Shown: piece after piece, positions 22,801 to 34,000 of the stretch
How positions within the stretch are numbered: the stretch's first letter is position 1
How the letters are laid out: each line of letters begins with the position of its first letter
Source: Macrophomina tecta
Taxonomy: Eukaryota > Ascomycota > Dothideomycetes > Botryosphaeriales > Botryosphaeriaceae
NCBI GenBank assembly: GCA_024180945.1
Contig: JAKSGN010000038.1
Location: 2,046,001-2,110,000, forward strand
DNA: 64,000 nt
Reading direction: 5' to 3'
Position numbers and translations under genes: made by a program
Notes under the pieces: generated by a model
Database searches by the model: none
Told to the model about the DNA's origin: nothing
Seen by the model: only the letters and a program-made list of their open reading frames with translations

Positions 22801-23337
22801 CAATCAAGCAGCCAGCCGTCACCCCACCGAAGTATGCTCTTCAGGAGATTGTTCAAGCGGTTCCAGCCATCCTGCAGGATCCCGCCGCCGCCGACTGCGG
22901 GTCGATGGAGGATTTCTCATGAGTGAGCGAGCCAAAGCGATCGTACCAGCCGTAGCCCGCCGCAGTGGCAGCCGGCCAAGGCCACGCCGGCTCAGGAGTG
23001 AAGAAAAGCAGCAGGAGTGGTAAGATGGCAGCCATTGGCAGCAGCTGCGCTTGCTTCATCTCTTTGATAGGGTCATTCGCGTGGTTGTAACATACACCCT
23101 GCTAATTTTACATTACAGACAATCACGAGGCTGCTTTCCTCCCAACATAAAGAGCCAGATCTATACACCTGATGCCACCCGGGGCTTCAGCATGTCATTA
23201 TCACCAATGGCGTCCGTTGATCCTCGGAGGTAAGCACAGGGCCAATTCTGCACTTTGGATGTTAGTTGCAATCCACGGAACTGCTGCTTACAGTATATAT
23301 ACTTCACTGGGTGCAGCCTATCTCAATAGCAGCAAAA
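19816..23337. other. Intergenic region
   Basis: About 3.5 kb with no recognisable coding region on either strand. A direct repeat of about 25 bp occurs near 21322 and 21488. The stretch ends at the tRNA gene. Confidence 0.55.
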
Positions 23338-23440
23338 TCCGTTATGGTCTAGGGGTTAGGATTCTCCGCTTTCATAACAATCTTGTCTCTATCAGATTCA
23401 GCGAGCCGGAGCGGCCCGGGTTCGATTCCCGGTAACGGAA
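23338..23440 (+). tRNA. tRNA-Glu (anticodon UUC) with 31-nt intron
   Basis: All arms fold. The acceptor is TCCGTTA (23338-23344) with TAACGGA (23433-23439) and discriminator A23440. The D arm lies at 23347-23362. The anticodon stem CTCCG (23364-23368) pairs with CGGAG (23407-23411). The loop CTTTCA carries anticodon TTC at 23371-23373. The T arm is CCGGG-TTCGATT-CCCGG (23416-23432). The intron at 23375-23405 sits at the canonical place after base 37; removing it leaves 72 nt. A T-rich Pol III stop follows. Confidence 0.94.
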
Positions 23441-24446
23441 AATAAAACTTTTGTGTTTTTTTTTTTGTCCCCCCGTTTGCTGGGGACCAGTTCCCCCGGA
23501 AGAGCCGGGACCTTTTTGCGCCCGATAGAGTCAACCGGAAATGTAAGGTGATGGGTATCCACTGAGCGAGTGGAATGAGGTATGTATCGGTGTTACAAAA
23601 GCTTGTGTCCAGCCACTGCAGCAATTCGAAGCTTATGTGCGAAGCTTATTTTTGACAGGTGCTCATGCAACGCCCGCCCTACCGCAAACTGGGACACCTT
23701 CGCGAAACGCCGAGGCTCTGCGCTTCACGGACTAGTTGTAGCTTCTATTCGGTTCGGACTCAAATCGGCGCTCAAAGATGTCGCATGCTGATTGGCAATC
23801 GAACTTTTTCTTTTTTTTTCCCGACCAGAGGCGGTCTGGGATTGAGGAGACGGGCGAAGAAGCAATTTCGCGGGCGGAGTGCAATAATGCCGAAGCGTGA
23901 CTAACGTACACAGAATAAGGTTCGCAACGAGGGGCTGCTGGGCTGGCACGACGATATGCGGTGCAGAGACGAGTAGGGCATCCGCCTCCGACTCCGTACA
24001 TTCACAGTCAACTCCGCGATCTCCGACAAGCTCTCGCCTCCCAAGCTTCTGCCACGCCGCGCCGGCAACTGCTTGACGCCGCTTGGCGATGCTTGCACAT
24101 TGGCCGAGAACCTGAACGCGATCCTGCGGGAGCCGCAACCCCACTGCGAAGGCGCAGGAACTGACTGACCGGCATGACGAGCTTCCCTGTTCGGCCGCTT
24201 GATCCAACCACCTGCCTTTTCAGGCAAAGCACGGCACTTCGCATCCCAGTAACTTCTGCTTATCAGCCGAGCGGTCAATGACGGCACCGACTCTGCGCAA
24301 TGGCACTCCACGACTCGGAGCTCTTGACAATCCTTAAATACGGCCCCGCACGCCAATGTTTCCTGTTTCTTGCGGGTCTGCGGCCATTGGTATTTGCCCT
24401 CCGTTTCTCCTCCCCCTCGGCCTTCTCTTGACATTCCCCCGCAAGC
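23441..24446. other. Intergenic region
   Basis: Contains the tRNA terminator and the promoter of the carboxypeptidase gene; CCTTAAATACGG near 24333 is a weak TATA candidate. I see no gene. Confidence 0.6.
23450..23467 (+). terminator. Pol III terminator of tRNA-Glu
   Basis: A run of T residues starting about 10 bp after the tRNA 3' end, interrupted by one G, as expected for RNA polymerase III termination. Confidence 0.8.
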
Positions 24447-26553
24447 ATGTTGAGCTACAGCATTCGCAGCAGTGCTGCTGCGGCCCTGCTCTACGCCGCC
24501 AGCGCCTCAGCTTTCATCAAGCTTCCGCACAATGCGAGGCAGCTACCAGCCAACGCCTCCGACATCAAGACTATTGTTACGCCCACCAATGTCACAATCC
24601 GCTACAAGGAGCCAGGTAAAGCCGGTGTTTGTGAAACCACTCCCGGCGTCGATTCGTAAGTTAATCCTCTCGCGAGGTTGGTGCCAGAAGTATTGCAACC
24701 TGCCTTGCCGTGGGAAGTAGAAGTAGGCCCGCAGACGTCGATGTCACCAGCCTCCCCAAAAATCTACATTCGGACGAATGCGTCCACTCTGCACGCCCAT
24801 TTGCGCGCTCAATGTTGCAATGCTTCTAAGACTGGTCTCTCAGTAGATGTTTTACCTGGAGCTAAAGGTTACTAACCTTCGCAGTTATGCTGGATACATC
24901 GACATCGCCCCGGACGCCCATACGTTCTTCTGGTTCTTCGCATCTCGTCATGACCCCGCCAATGACCCCATCACCCTGTGGCTTAACGGCGGCCCCGGTT
25001 CTGATTCCTTGATTGGGTTGTTTCAAGGTTAGTCACGCGTGGCTCCTTGGCGGGTTTGCCGCCACCGTACAGAAGGCGGAATGTCAAGCCAGTCGCCCTG
25101 ATGCATAATGTTGCTGACAATTTCCGATTCAGAACTCGGGCCTTGTAACATCACCGAGAACCTGACCTCCTCTGTCAACCCCTATTCTTGGAATGAAGTC
25201 TCCAACCTCCTTTTCTTGAGTCAGCCTCTTGGAACCGGCTTTTCCTACTCAGAGGAGGGCGTTGGTAGCTTCAACAACATCACCGGCGCTTTCGAGCCAG
25301 ACAACGAGGGCTCTGACTACGGGAGATACCCTGTCATCAACGCTACTGAGATCGATACTACGGATCTGGCCGCCGTTGCGGCTTACCATGTCCTGCAGGG
25401 GTTCTTCAACGCTCTTCCACAGCTTGACAGTGATATCAAGAGCAAAGATTTCAACCTTTGGACGGAGAGCTACGGGTAAGCGACCGGCGCTGCTTGATAC
25501 ACTAGCTAGCTCCCTGTGCTGACGAAACGTAGTGGACATTATGGCCCTGCCTTCTACAACTACTTCTACGAGCAGAACGAGGCGATCAAGAACGGCTCAG
25601 TAACAGGCATTGAGCTGAATTTCAACAGCCTCGGCGTTGGCAATGGCATCATCGACGAGTACACGCAGGCCCAGTACTACCCAGAGTTTGCTGTGAACAA
25701 CACCTACGGCATCAAGGCTTACAACGACACCATCTACCAGTACACGCAGATTGCACTAAGGATGCCGAACGGCTGCCTTGACCTAATCACGTACTGCCGT
25801 CAAGCCGACAGATCCACGCTCTCTGGTCAGGCTCTCTGCTCCGAGGCCGCTTCAATGTGCCGCGACAACGTCGAGGGTGCGTACTACAACTTCGGCGAGC
25901 GCGGAACCTACGACATCCGCCATCCTTCCGACGACCCCACGCCGCCCGAGTACTTCCCCGAATACTTGAACCTCGCCCACGTCCAGGACGCTCTCGGCGT
26001 CAGCCTCAACTACTCCGAGAGCAACAACGACGTCTACTACGCCTTCCAGCAGACGGGCGACTTCGTCTACCCCAACTTCATCGAGGACCTCGAGCAGCTG
26101 CTCGCCGCCGGCGTCCGCGTCGCCCTCTACTACGGCGACGCTGACTACATCTGCAACTGGTTCGGCGGCGAGGCCATCTCCCTCGCCGTGAACTACGCCG
26201 ATGCGGCAAAGTTCCGCGCTGCCGGCTACGAGCCCTTCGTCGTCGACGGCGTCGAGTATGGCGAGGTGCGCCAGTATGGCAACTTCTCCTTCCTCCGCAT
26301 CTACGAGGCCGGCCACGAGGTCCCATACTACCAGCCGCAGGCCTCGCTGGCTATGTTCAATAGGACACTGTTTCACTACGACATTGCTACCGGCGAGCTG
26401 CCGGTCACGGCGAATTTGACGAGTGTGGGTGGCCCGAATGCTACCCATACCGAGCCGTACGTCCCGCTGCCGAGTAGCACGGATGCTAGTCAGGCGACGG
26501 CCGTGCCATTGGACTGTGGAAAGATGAGGTTGCCTATGCTGCAGGGGTGGTAG
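24447..26553 (+). CDS. Secreted serine carboxypeptidase (peptidase family S10)
   Basis: Removes C-terminal residues from peptides, usually in acid conditions, outside the cell or in the vacuole. Four exons: 24447-24655, 24885-25027, 25133-25475 and 25533-26553; 571 aa. Signal peptide about 1-22 ([20 protein letters not shown]). Landmarks are the oxyanion region [21 protein letters not shown], the nucleophile in WTESYGGHYGP (Ser230, formed across intron 3), the acid in [11 protein letters not shown] (Asp434 or 436) and the catalytic His in [12 protein letters not shown] (His493). Asn-X-Ser/Thr sites are abundant. Intron 1 is unusually long (229 bp). The usual GPGSSS is GPGSDS here, which may affect the oxyanion loop, but all three catalytic residues are present. 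It ends LPMLQGW with no sign of a GPI tail. Confidence 0.93.
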
Positions 26554-29500
26554 TATTGTTAATGAGTGGAGAAGGAGTAATGGCAACGATCGAATGATGT
26601 TAATTTATTCAATGACCTCGTCCCTATTAAGATAGTCGTGCAGAGGCAGCTGAAGCAGCCACCTGATTGTATATATAATGGAATCGAGGTGCGAAACGCT
26701 TGCATCGGACGACTGCTTCAGCTCCCCCAGCCTGTCCAGGTCTAAGGCGGATGTCCTCTGCTCCACGGGCCCGCCCTTCTCCCCACCCCCCCTTTTTTAC
26801 GCTGCAGTAATCTTATGCGCTCATGGTCCTGACAATCATGGCTTTCTCGCTCATCCGACTTTGCTGGTGGGTGCATAATACCGTCTAAGAGTTCGATCCC
26901 CTGAAAGACGATCGACGATTCAACCCGCTGAAGAGCACACGGCCAAGTCACCTCCGGCGCACCCTTTCTTTCTTTTTCCCCCGTTCCTTTCTGTGTTGTG
27001 GTTCTGCGGGAAGCAGATCTAGCTCGCCTACCCGTCGGTCCCGCCGTAACCATCACCTTCATGTCCCGCCGCGCTCTCCCGCCGCTCTCGTGGGTCCCCG
27101 CTTCTTGCCTTCCTCCTCATGCGTCATGCTTTGTCCTGGGTCAAGGCACCGCCACTGGGCGCCATGTCTTGCTTTCTATTTTCTTTGCTTCTTTATGCAT
27201 TTAGTGCGGGTGTGATAATGAATATGACCCAATGAAAGGAGCGTTTGCGACGAGGAAGATATATATATATATATACACATGGTCGTGTGATGTGGACTTC
27301 CACCATCTCACCACGAGTGGGGTGGGGGTTGTGTGATCTGATGCGGTGGGCAAGGACGGAGATTGAGTGGGTGCGATGGAGAGGGGGAAGTTCGTCGGTC
27401 GAGGGAGTGGGTTGGGACGTGGATGAGACTCGGCATTCTTTCGCGTGGGTGTCTGCCTTGAGTCGCTGTGCGATGTAGCACAGTGGAAGCCGAGAAAGGC
27501 TATTTCAGCAATACCGGACCCGTTTCCCGAGTCATGGGAGGAGACTGTGTTGCCAAGGAAGGAGAGTGGGAGTGGATGACATTAGGAAGCATATGCTACT
27601 TTTGGCCTGAGGGAAACGGAATTCTCGAGCATAGGCGCTTGGAAACACGAATACCTACGGACCGCAAGCAGCCCTCGCTACGCCCACACACTAATCTTTG
27701 CTTGCACATTAACCTCGGTGTGATTGGTTCAATCTCTCACGTATACTTCCGCTTGTGGCCCTACTGGACCAAAGTCTGAGAAGTCTGTCATCTCTGCGCA
27801 TTGGGCATAGCCAGTATTTAGAGTTACGCGTAGAGCATAGATGGTTTTAGAAAACGAACAGGTCTAGATTGGTGGGAAAAGCTGAGTAGAGTGAGACTTG
27901 GAATGGCCAAGAGAAGTAGGCGGCTTAGGAAACGCGCGTCTGCAATAGAGAATACGGTCGCGAAGCAGAGGATACGAAAGAGAACGCGAGCGAAGCAGAG
28001 GCTCATGGCCATAAACACAGCCTTAACCGTCAGAACAAACAACCATTCTAATGGTCTGAAGCTTATGGCTTATTTTAACCGAGGGGTACCAGAGCCTGGC
28101 CCATAATGGCTTTTTTTTTTATTGGGCGGATAAGGCTGTGTCACGAAGAGAGGTGGTCCAGGCGGGATCCGCTGGTGTATAGGTAAAGGCACGGTTGTTG
28201 CGTAGCTACGCTATCTGGCACGGAGCACAGCAAGACAGCCAGGGCGGCGCTACAGTCGAAACAACCGGTAGCGACGGCCCAACCCCCAGGACAAGCCCAG
28301 GCGACACTTATATGATTGCGTCAAGATGCCTGTCAGAGAGGGCGACCAGCAGTCAGCAGCGCAGCAGTGTTTGACGGAGCTCGCCAAAATGGCTCGCTGC
28401 CAAGGAGGAGGGAGATAGGCATGTTCCGTGCGGCGGAGGCTCAGCGGGTGACGGAGAAAGATGGCAGCCGTTGTTCCGGTGGCACCGTCGGCCGATGCTC
28501 ACCCCGCTGATCTGGCGGAGACGGACGATCCGCGGGGCGGATGGATGGGCAGGCAGCATCATGGGCAGACGGAATAGTCGAGCACGACTCGACATGAGGC
28601 CTCATGACTCTCACGGCTCCCGTTTCGGAGAGACCGAGGGCCAGCGACGGAAGCGCATGGATGTCCGCTGTGCGGGCATGGGCGGTTGCCAGCACACAGT
28701 CGGTGTAGGGCGACAGAGTTGATCTCGAGCTGTATCAAGTAGCAGGCTTGGCGGCGAGGCAAGAGTCATGTTGTTCCAAGTTCGTGTCCTGGAGTCAACC
28801 TGAGTCGGCAGGCGGTTTCGCGGCCTGAATCGGGCGTGTGCCAAGGCGGTGATGAAGACTGGGGAGCACAGATTACGCAGTCGCCAAGCGGCGTTTCGAT
28901 CCCAGTGGAGAAGGCAGTTGGGCCAGAGTGCCGAGGGCATTGACAGCGCGCTTGATGGAGGGTGCGACGGGGGCTTTGGAAGCACATAGGGGTTCAAGGG
29001 TGCTGGGAAGCTGGGAGGGCCGGGTCAGGGCGTTGCGGCAAGAAATAAACTCGTGAATTAGACTTTGCGATCGCCCAATGCTTAGCGTGCAGTCTGGTGG
29101 GTGAGACGGCGGCGCGTCGGCGCACGCGAGCGCCAAGTGGTCCAATACGACGGCGCAGCAACGCCTCTGCAGCACAGCCAGCGCGGCTAGAGCGCGCGGT
29201 TGGCCTGGGTGGAGCAGCTCGGGGAAGGGCCTGGCGGCTGTGGCCTGCTGCACCACCGCCGGCAGGACGGTGGCAGCGGGGCTGCGGCGGCGCGGGTCGA
29301 GTCGGGAGGGGACGGGCGGCGGAGGGCGACGAGGAGCAGGACGAGCAGGACGAGCAGCACGAGGTCGAGAGCAGGGAGAATGGGCGCGGGCGAGGACGAG
29401 ACAGTGGGCGGAGGAGATGAGTGGCTGCGCGGTCGTCTGGTCTGCCCCCAAAAAGACGTTGCCGGCCTGGCCAAGCGCGCTCTTCGCTCCTCCACCTCCC

Positions 29501-30238
29501 CCCTCGTCTGCCTCTCCATCAGCCCACTCTGAATTCCGTCTGCAGATATTCCGCTGTCCCGCTGCCGTCCCCTGCCCGTTGGTGACGCACCTCGTCCCGC
29601 CAAGCCCGAAACGCCGGCCGCGTGGCCCTGCTCTCCGCTGTCTCCTCACGACTCGCGCCTGGTCCCGCCCGCTGCCGAGTCAGCGCGCTCACAACGGTAT
29701 CCCTGTGCATTCAGCCTCGCTGTTTCTGCGCTTACTATCGACTTCCAATTTGGGTGCGCCCGAGACCGCGCCTGTGGCGTAGCCGCGCCGAACCAGCCAG
29801 CATCCGGCACGCCAGAGCCCGCCACGGCCCCCTCCCCCCGGCGCTGCATTCACCTCCTGCTCCAGTCCCTTGCCAAGTCCATGCTCAGCAATAGCTGCCT
29901 TCATCCCGCCGGTAGAGGTAATTAGGGGCCAAGCTTTCGGCCTAGGCGCCGACCGCCTCCAGGATGGCAAACGCCGTTTCAATGTCCCCCATGTCACTGT
30001 TTGTATGAGGGCTGCCTTCTGGCACCGACGCCCCTCTACACCAGAGCCTCCGATATTATAAAAGCTACACAGTCCGCTCCGCTGGGTCGTCGTCCCCTCA
30101 TTCACCATCACACACCGTCCAGGAACAGCACCCTTTTGAGCTTCCCGAGTCAACGACCACCCCAAGCCCCTTCGACAAGCAGTCCAGCAGCTCCGCCACC
30201 CTCTTTGCCTTCTTGCCCCCTCCAAGCTTCAAGACAAG
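26554..30238. other. Intergenic region
   Basis: About 3.7 kb with no convincing gene. It contains an (AT)n microsatellite near 27262-27276. At 28870-29850, very GC-rich DNA is open on both strands without domain features. The right end is the promoter of the carbonic anhydrase. Confidence 0.5.
30054..30064 (+). promoter_or_regulatory. TATA box of the carbonic anhydrase gene
   Basis: TATTATAAAAG lies about 180 bp before the start codon at 30239 and is followed by a pyrimidine-rich leader. Confidence 0.5.
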
Positions 30239-31161
30239 ATGCTTTCTTACCTCACTCCTTTGGTGGCTCTCCTGCCACTCGCCCTGGCATGCCCTGACCA
30301 CTCCGATCCTACCTTCCATGGCTTAGTCAGGCGTCAAGTCGACTCTCCCGACACCGGCAACGGAAACTGGACCACGCGCATCTCTGGCTCTAGCATATGG
30401 GCTTACGAAGCTTCTTACAACTGGGGTCGCCTCAACCCTGGTAAGTACATCGGTCACTCACACAACACAGGCTTCTCTCTAACGTTCATTCCAAAGACTA
30501 CGAGCTCTGCCAGACCGGGACACAGCAGTCTCCTATTGCCCTCAGGCGCTCGGATGCCACCAATCATGCCCGCACCCCCCGCTTCACCGGCTACAGGGGT
30601 ACATGGGCCGGTCAGTACTTCAACTGGGGTTACGGATCCGCCTTCAACCTCGACCACCCCGAGAACGATTACACCACCCTTCCCTCCATGCTCGTTGGCA
30701 ACCAGACCCTCTACATGACCGGCTGGCACATTCACGCGCCTGCCGACCACCAGATTGACGGGGACCGCAGCAAGGCTGAGCTTCACTTCGTCCACGTCGA
30801 TGCCGAGGGCCACGAAAAGGCCGTCTTGGGCTTCCTTCTGGACCCCCTGATGAACCACAGTGGCGAGAACTCCACTTTCCTCGACCAGCTCCCTTCGCCC
30901 CTGCTCCACTACAACGAGACCGACAAGCAGCTCGCCATGGAGATGTCTTTCGATAGCGCCCTCACCGAGGTGAACAACTTCGAGGAGCACTGGACCTACC
31001 AAGGCAGCTTGACCAGCCCGCCCTGCCACGAGGGTATCCGCTGGTTCGTGGCCAAGCAAAGGCTGATGACAAGCAACGCACAGATGCAGGAGATCCTCCG
31101 CGTTAGCACCTTCTCTGCCCGCAGCATTCAGGAGGAGTGGCTCCACCAGGTCAACCTCTAG
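30239..31161 (+). CDS. Secreted alpha-carbonic anhydrase
   Basis: Interconverts CO2 and bicarbonate outside the cell. Two exons: 30239-30440 and 30497-31161 (56-bp intron); 288 aa. Signal peptide about 1-17 (LALA-CPD). The eukaryotic-type domain starts at WAYEASYNWG. Zinc ligands are His145 and His147 (WHIHAPADH) and His164 (AELHFVHVD). The active-site Thr loop is SLTSPPCHEGIRW. YELCQTGTQQSPIAL matches the conserved NQSPI region, and its Cys probably pairs with Cys in SPPC. At the place of the proton-shuttle His64 of animal enzymes the sequence is WGYGSAFNL, so that His is absent. Several N-glycosylation sites fit secretion. Confidence 0.93.
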
Positions 31162-34000
31162 AGGCTTGGCTTATGATGAGGAGAATGATGCATAAGGAGA
31201 GGCTGCAGAGCGGCGTTCAGTGTTTCTTCCGTCGACATTTTATATCTTCTTACGTCCATACTTCTGTGATTTCCCCCCACCGTACATACAGCGTTTTTGC
31301 TCGGCATATAGTAGATATCAACATCGCGCCGATTTTCCATCGAAACCATGTCGCTTCCACGGAGAAACAATGATTGAAAAGTTGGCGTTGAATCGTACCC
31401 TTCCCGCCATTCCTCTTGGCGGTTTTTCCCCGCTGAATCGCGTGCATTTGCTGACCCAGGTAAACCAAGGATGTTGCATTGTCTTGGCAACAGCGCTCGC
31501 TTGGACACGATCATCTGAATTGGTGTGCAGAGCAAGCGGGATGTGTAAGCCTGGATAAAACGCGCGCTTCAGGCCGCACCTGCGCCGCGCCAAGAGCGGA
31601 GCAGCCTCATGTATCAGACATGTGCCGCATCCATGACGGGCGCGGAGAAAGGGCGAGAGTCATGCGCCCCCCATCCTCGTCCTCCCCTCCACCAGGCCAC
31701 CTCCTCGTCTCTTGGCTCGCATAACGCCTGCTCGTCCTTGCGCAGAGAAACTCGTCGAACGCGGCAGATCTCCCGAGGTCGAAATTCCCTGCGTCGCTTC
31801 GTTCCTGTCCATTTCACACGCAGAAGCTCCCGGCCGTCTTACCTGGCCATCGCCGTTGCCGCATAACCAGGATTTTGGGCTTTTGGAGCGCCCACATACG
31901 GGCAGCTGCAACTTTCCGAGAAGAAAAAAGGAAATTCGCGGGGAAAAGGGCAGGCCGCGCCGCCGCTCAACCCCGTGTTCTTTTTTTTTTTTTTTCTTCT
32001 CCACAATCCCGCACTGTTCTTGGCGGGGCGGGCGGGATTTGACGTGCCCGCCCTCCGGCGTTATCGCACCGTGCTCTGCCTTCCTTTTCTCCCACAATCT
32101 CCTTTTCCGGTTAGCGCCGGCCGGTAGAGAGGAAGGGTGGGGTGTTGGGGGGGGGGGAGGAGAGAGGGAGAGAGAGAGAGATGAGAGCGCACGCGAAGCA
32201 AGACAAAAGCCACACAAACTCTTTCTCCCGTTCTTCCCCGCCGCGCCTCCGGAGTCTTGGCCCGGCGGACAACCGAATAAAAAAAGATTAAACATTGGCA
32301 GACGCGATATACATATGCAATCGTCGAGCAGCACCTCGCAAAGAGAGACAGAACTGATAGGCAAAAAGAAACTAGACAAAACCCGTTGCCGGCACGCGGG
32401 GACAAGTACCGAGAGCGGGATCCTTCGTCCAGCGGCTCGCGTCCCCTGCCCACGCACACTAGCATCTGCGGCGCTCAGTAACTTTTTTGGCGCGCGCGCT
32501 ACGATGTGCTTCTCTTTTTATTTTTTTTTTATTTTTTTTTTCCGGGATACGGAGCGGAACCTCATCAGGGCTTTCTTTCGCCCGAACGAATGAGACGGAC
32601 GGAACGGTAACAGACTTTGGCGTCGGCGGGCTGGGCAGCCGCGGCGCGGCATCTTGGCGGTCCGGGGGGCGGGGGGGGGAAGAGAGGTCCAGAGCGGAGT
32701 GCTGGGCGGGGGTTTGCCGGGCCAAGAAGACGTGTACGGGCTTGGGTAGTGTTGTGCAGGCGGAAGGGACAAGAGGTTCGGGTGCTGGGCGGGGTTTGGG
32801 GGTCTGATTGGTTTGGAGGGGGGAGGTCCGGCAATTGGGAAATGCCCAGACGGGATCAATTGTGATGTTTTGGAAGTTTGGGTGGTCTTACTTAGGCTTG
32901 TCCGTTTGAGCAAGGCGGGCGGCTTTTTTGCTTGTGGACCTGCGGCTCGGAGTTTAGAGTCGCCGGGGGGCAGACGTGACAGCCCGATTTCGTTGGTAAC
33001 CGGGATTTGCTGGAGAGTGTGTTAGGTTTGGCCGGCTTGGTAATGGTATTGGCGCTTGGTGGAGGGGTTGGCAGGGGATTGAGGCAAAAAATCTTGGGAG
33101 AGGGTGAGGATCGATCGGAGCCGTGGTGTATACAGTATACACGCGTGGGTTGAGTGACTGGTGATTATTATACTGCGTGTAGGGAGCACCACAGGCAGTG
33201 CCTGGTGAGCCCTTCTCTGGTCGAGATCCTGCAAGTGATGGAACGTATGATTTTTCGTTGTGTGGCGCGCATTACGCTACTGTGGGATATTTCAATAGAC
33301 GCTTGTGTACGGGTCTGCCGAAACCACGTAGAGGCATTGACCCTGTAGTCCTGCAGCGACGGGAGCACCCTGGCGCGGCAAACGACCCGGCGGACATCGG
33401 AGGGAATGGATGGCGGAGGAGCTTGCCAGCAATCAGCAGCATAATGAACGCAGGAGGACACTACTGTTGGGAGGGGGACATCTTACGATTAGCGAATGCG
33501 TGCACCATAAGTCCAGGTCTTTATGAAGTTCGGCTGCCTGTCTCTGCCTCCAAAGGACAGTTGAACCACCACAGCCATCAAGGAAGAGACAGCACGAGCG
33601 AGACAGGTGGGGAATTTGCCCGCGAGTTTCAGGGTTTTAGCACCTGGTCCATTGCGTCGCAGCCACACTTCTCAACTGGCCCACCGTCGTTTACCCGATC
33701 CGGCATCTCTGAACGTTTCGGCGGAGCTATCTCGCCTGAGGTCAGCTGGGAAGGGATCAACGGCGAGAACGACCGGCAATCGACCGGAGTCGCTTGCCCA
33801 GAGGTTTGGCGGACGAACTTGCGGAGCGCAACCGCCACCCTGGACTCCAACATCCCTGCGATAGCGGCACTTGCCTCCGTGTCCTTGTCTCTACCTTTAG
33901 TCTAGCCTTCAGTAGCAACTGCCTGTCAGCCGAGATGAGGCACATTAGACCCTATGATCCGCCGGTTCTCTTGTCAATCAGCCCCCGGTAGTTTATTCGC
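31162..34000. other. Intergenic, low-complexity region
   Basis: Purine/pyrimidine-skewed DNA with T tracts (near 31981, 32518-32540), a GA microsatellite (32160-32182) and G-runs (32131-32160, 32655-32680). Long GC-rich frames exist on both strands (31660-32593, 33198-33905) but read as low-complexity or unrecognisable. I see no gene. Confidence 0.5.

Noticed and set aside
28873..29649. 258-codon minus-strand frame
   Set aside because: Very GC-rich DNA open on both strands, composition Pro/Ala/Arg, no recognisable domain and no supporting splice structure.
31660..32593. Long frames on both strands (265 and 293 codons)
   Set aside because: Driven by purine/pyrimidine skew and homopolymers; sequence reads as low complexity.
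33198..33905. 235-codon plus-strand frame
   Set aside because: No family features and no plausible start or splice sites; cannot be supported as a gene.
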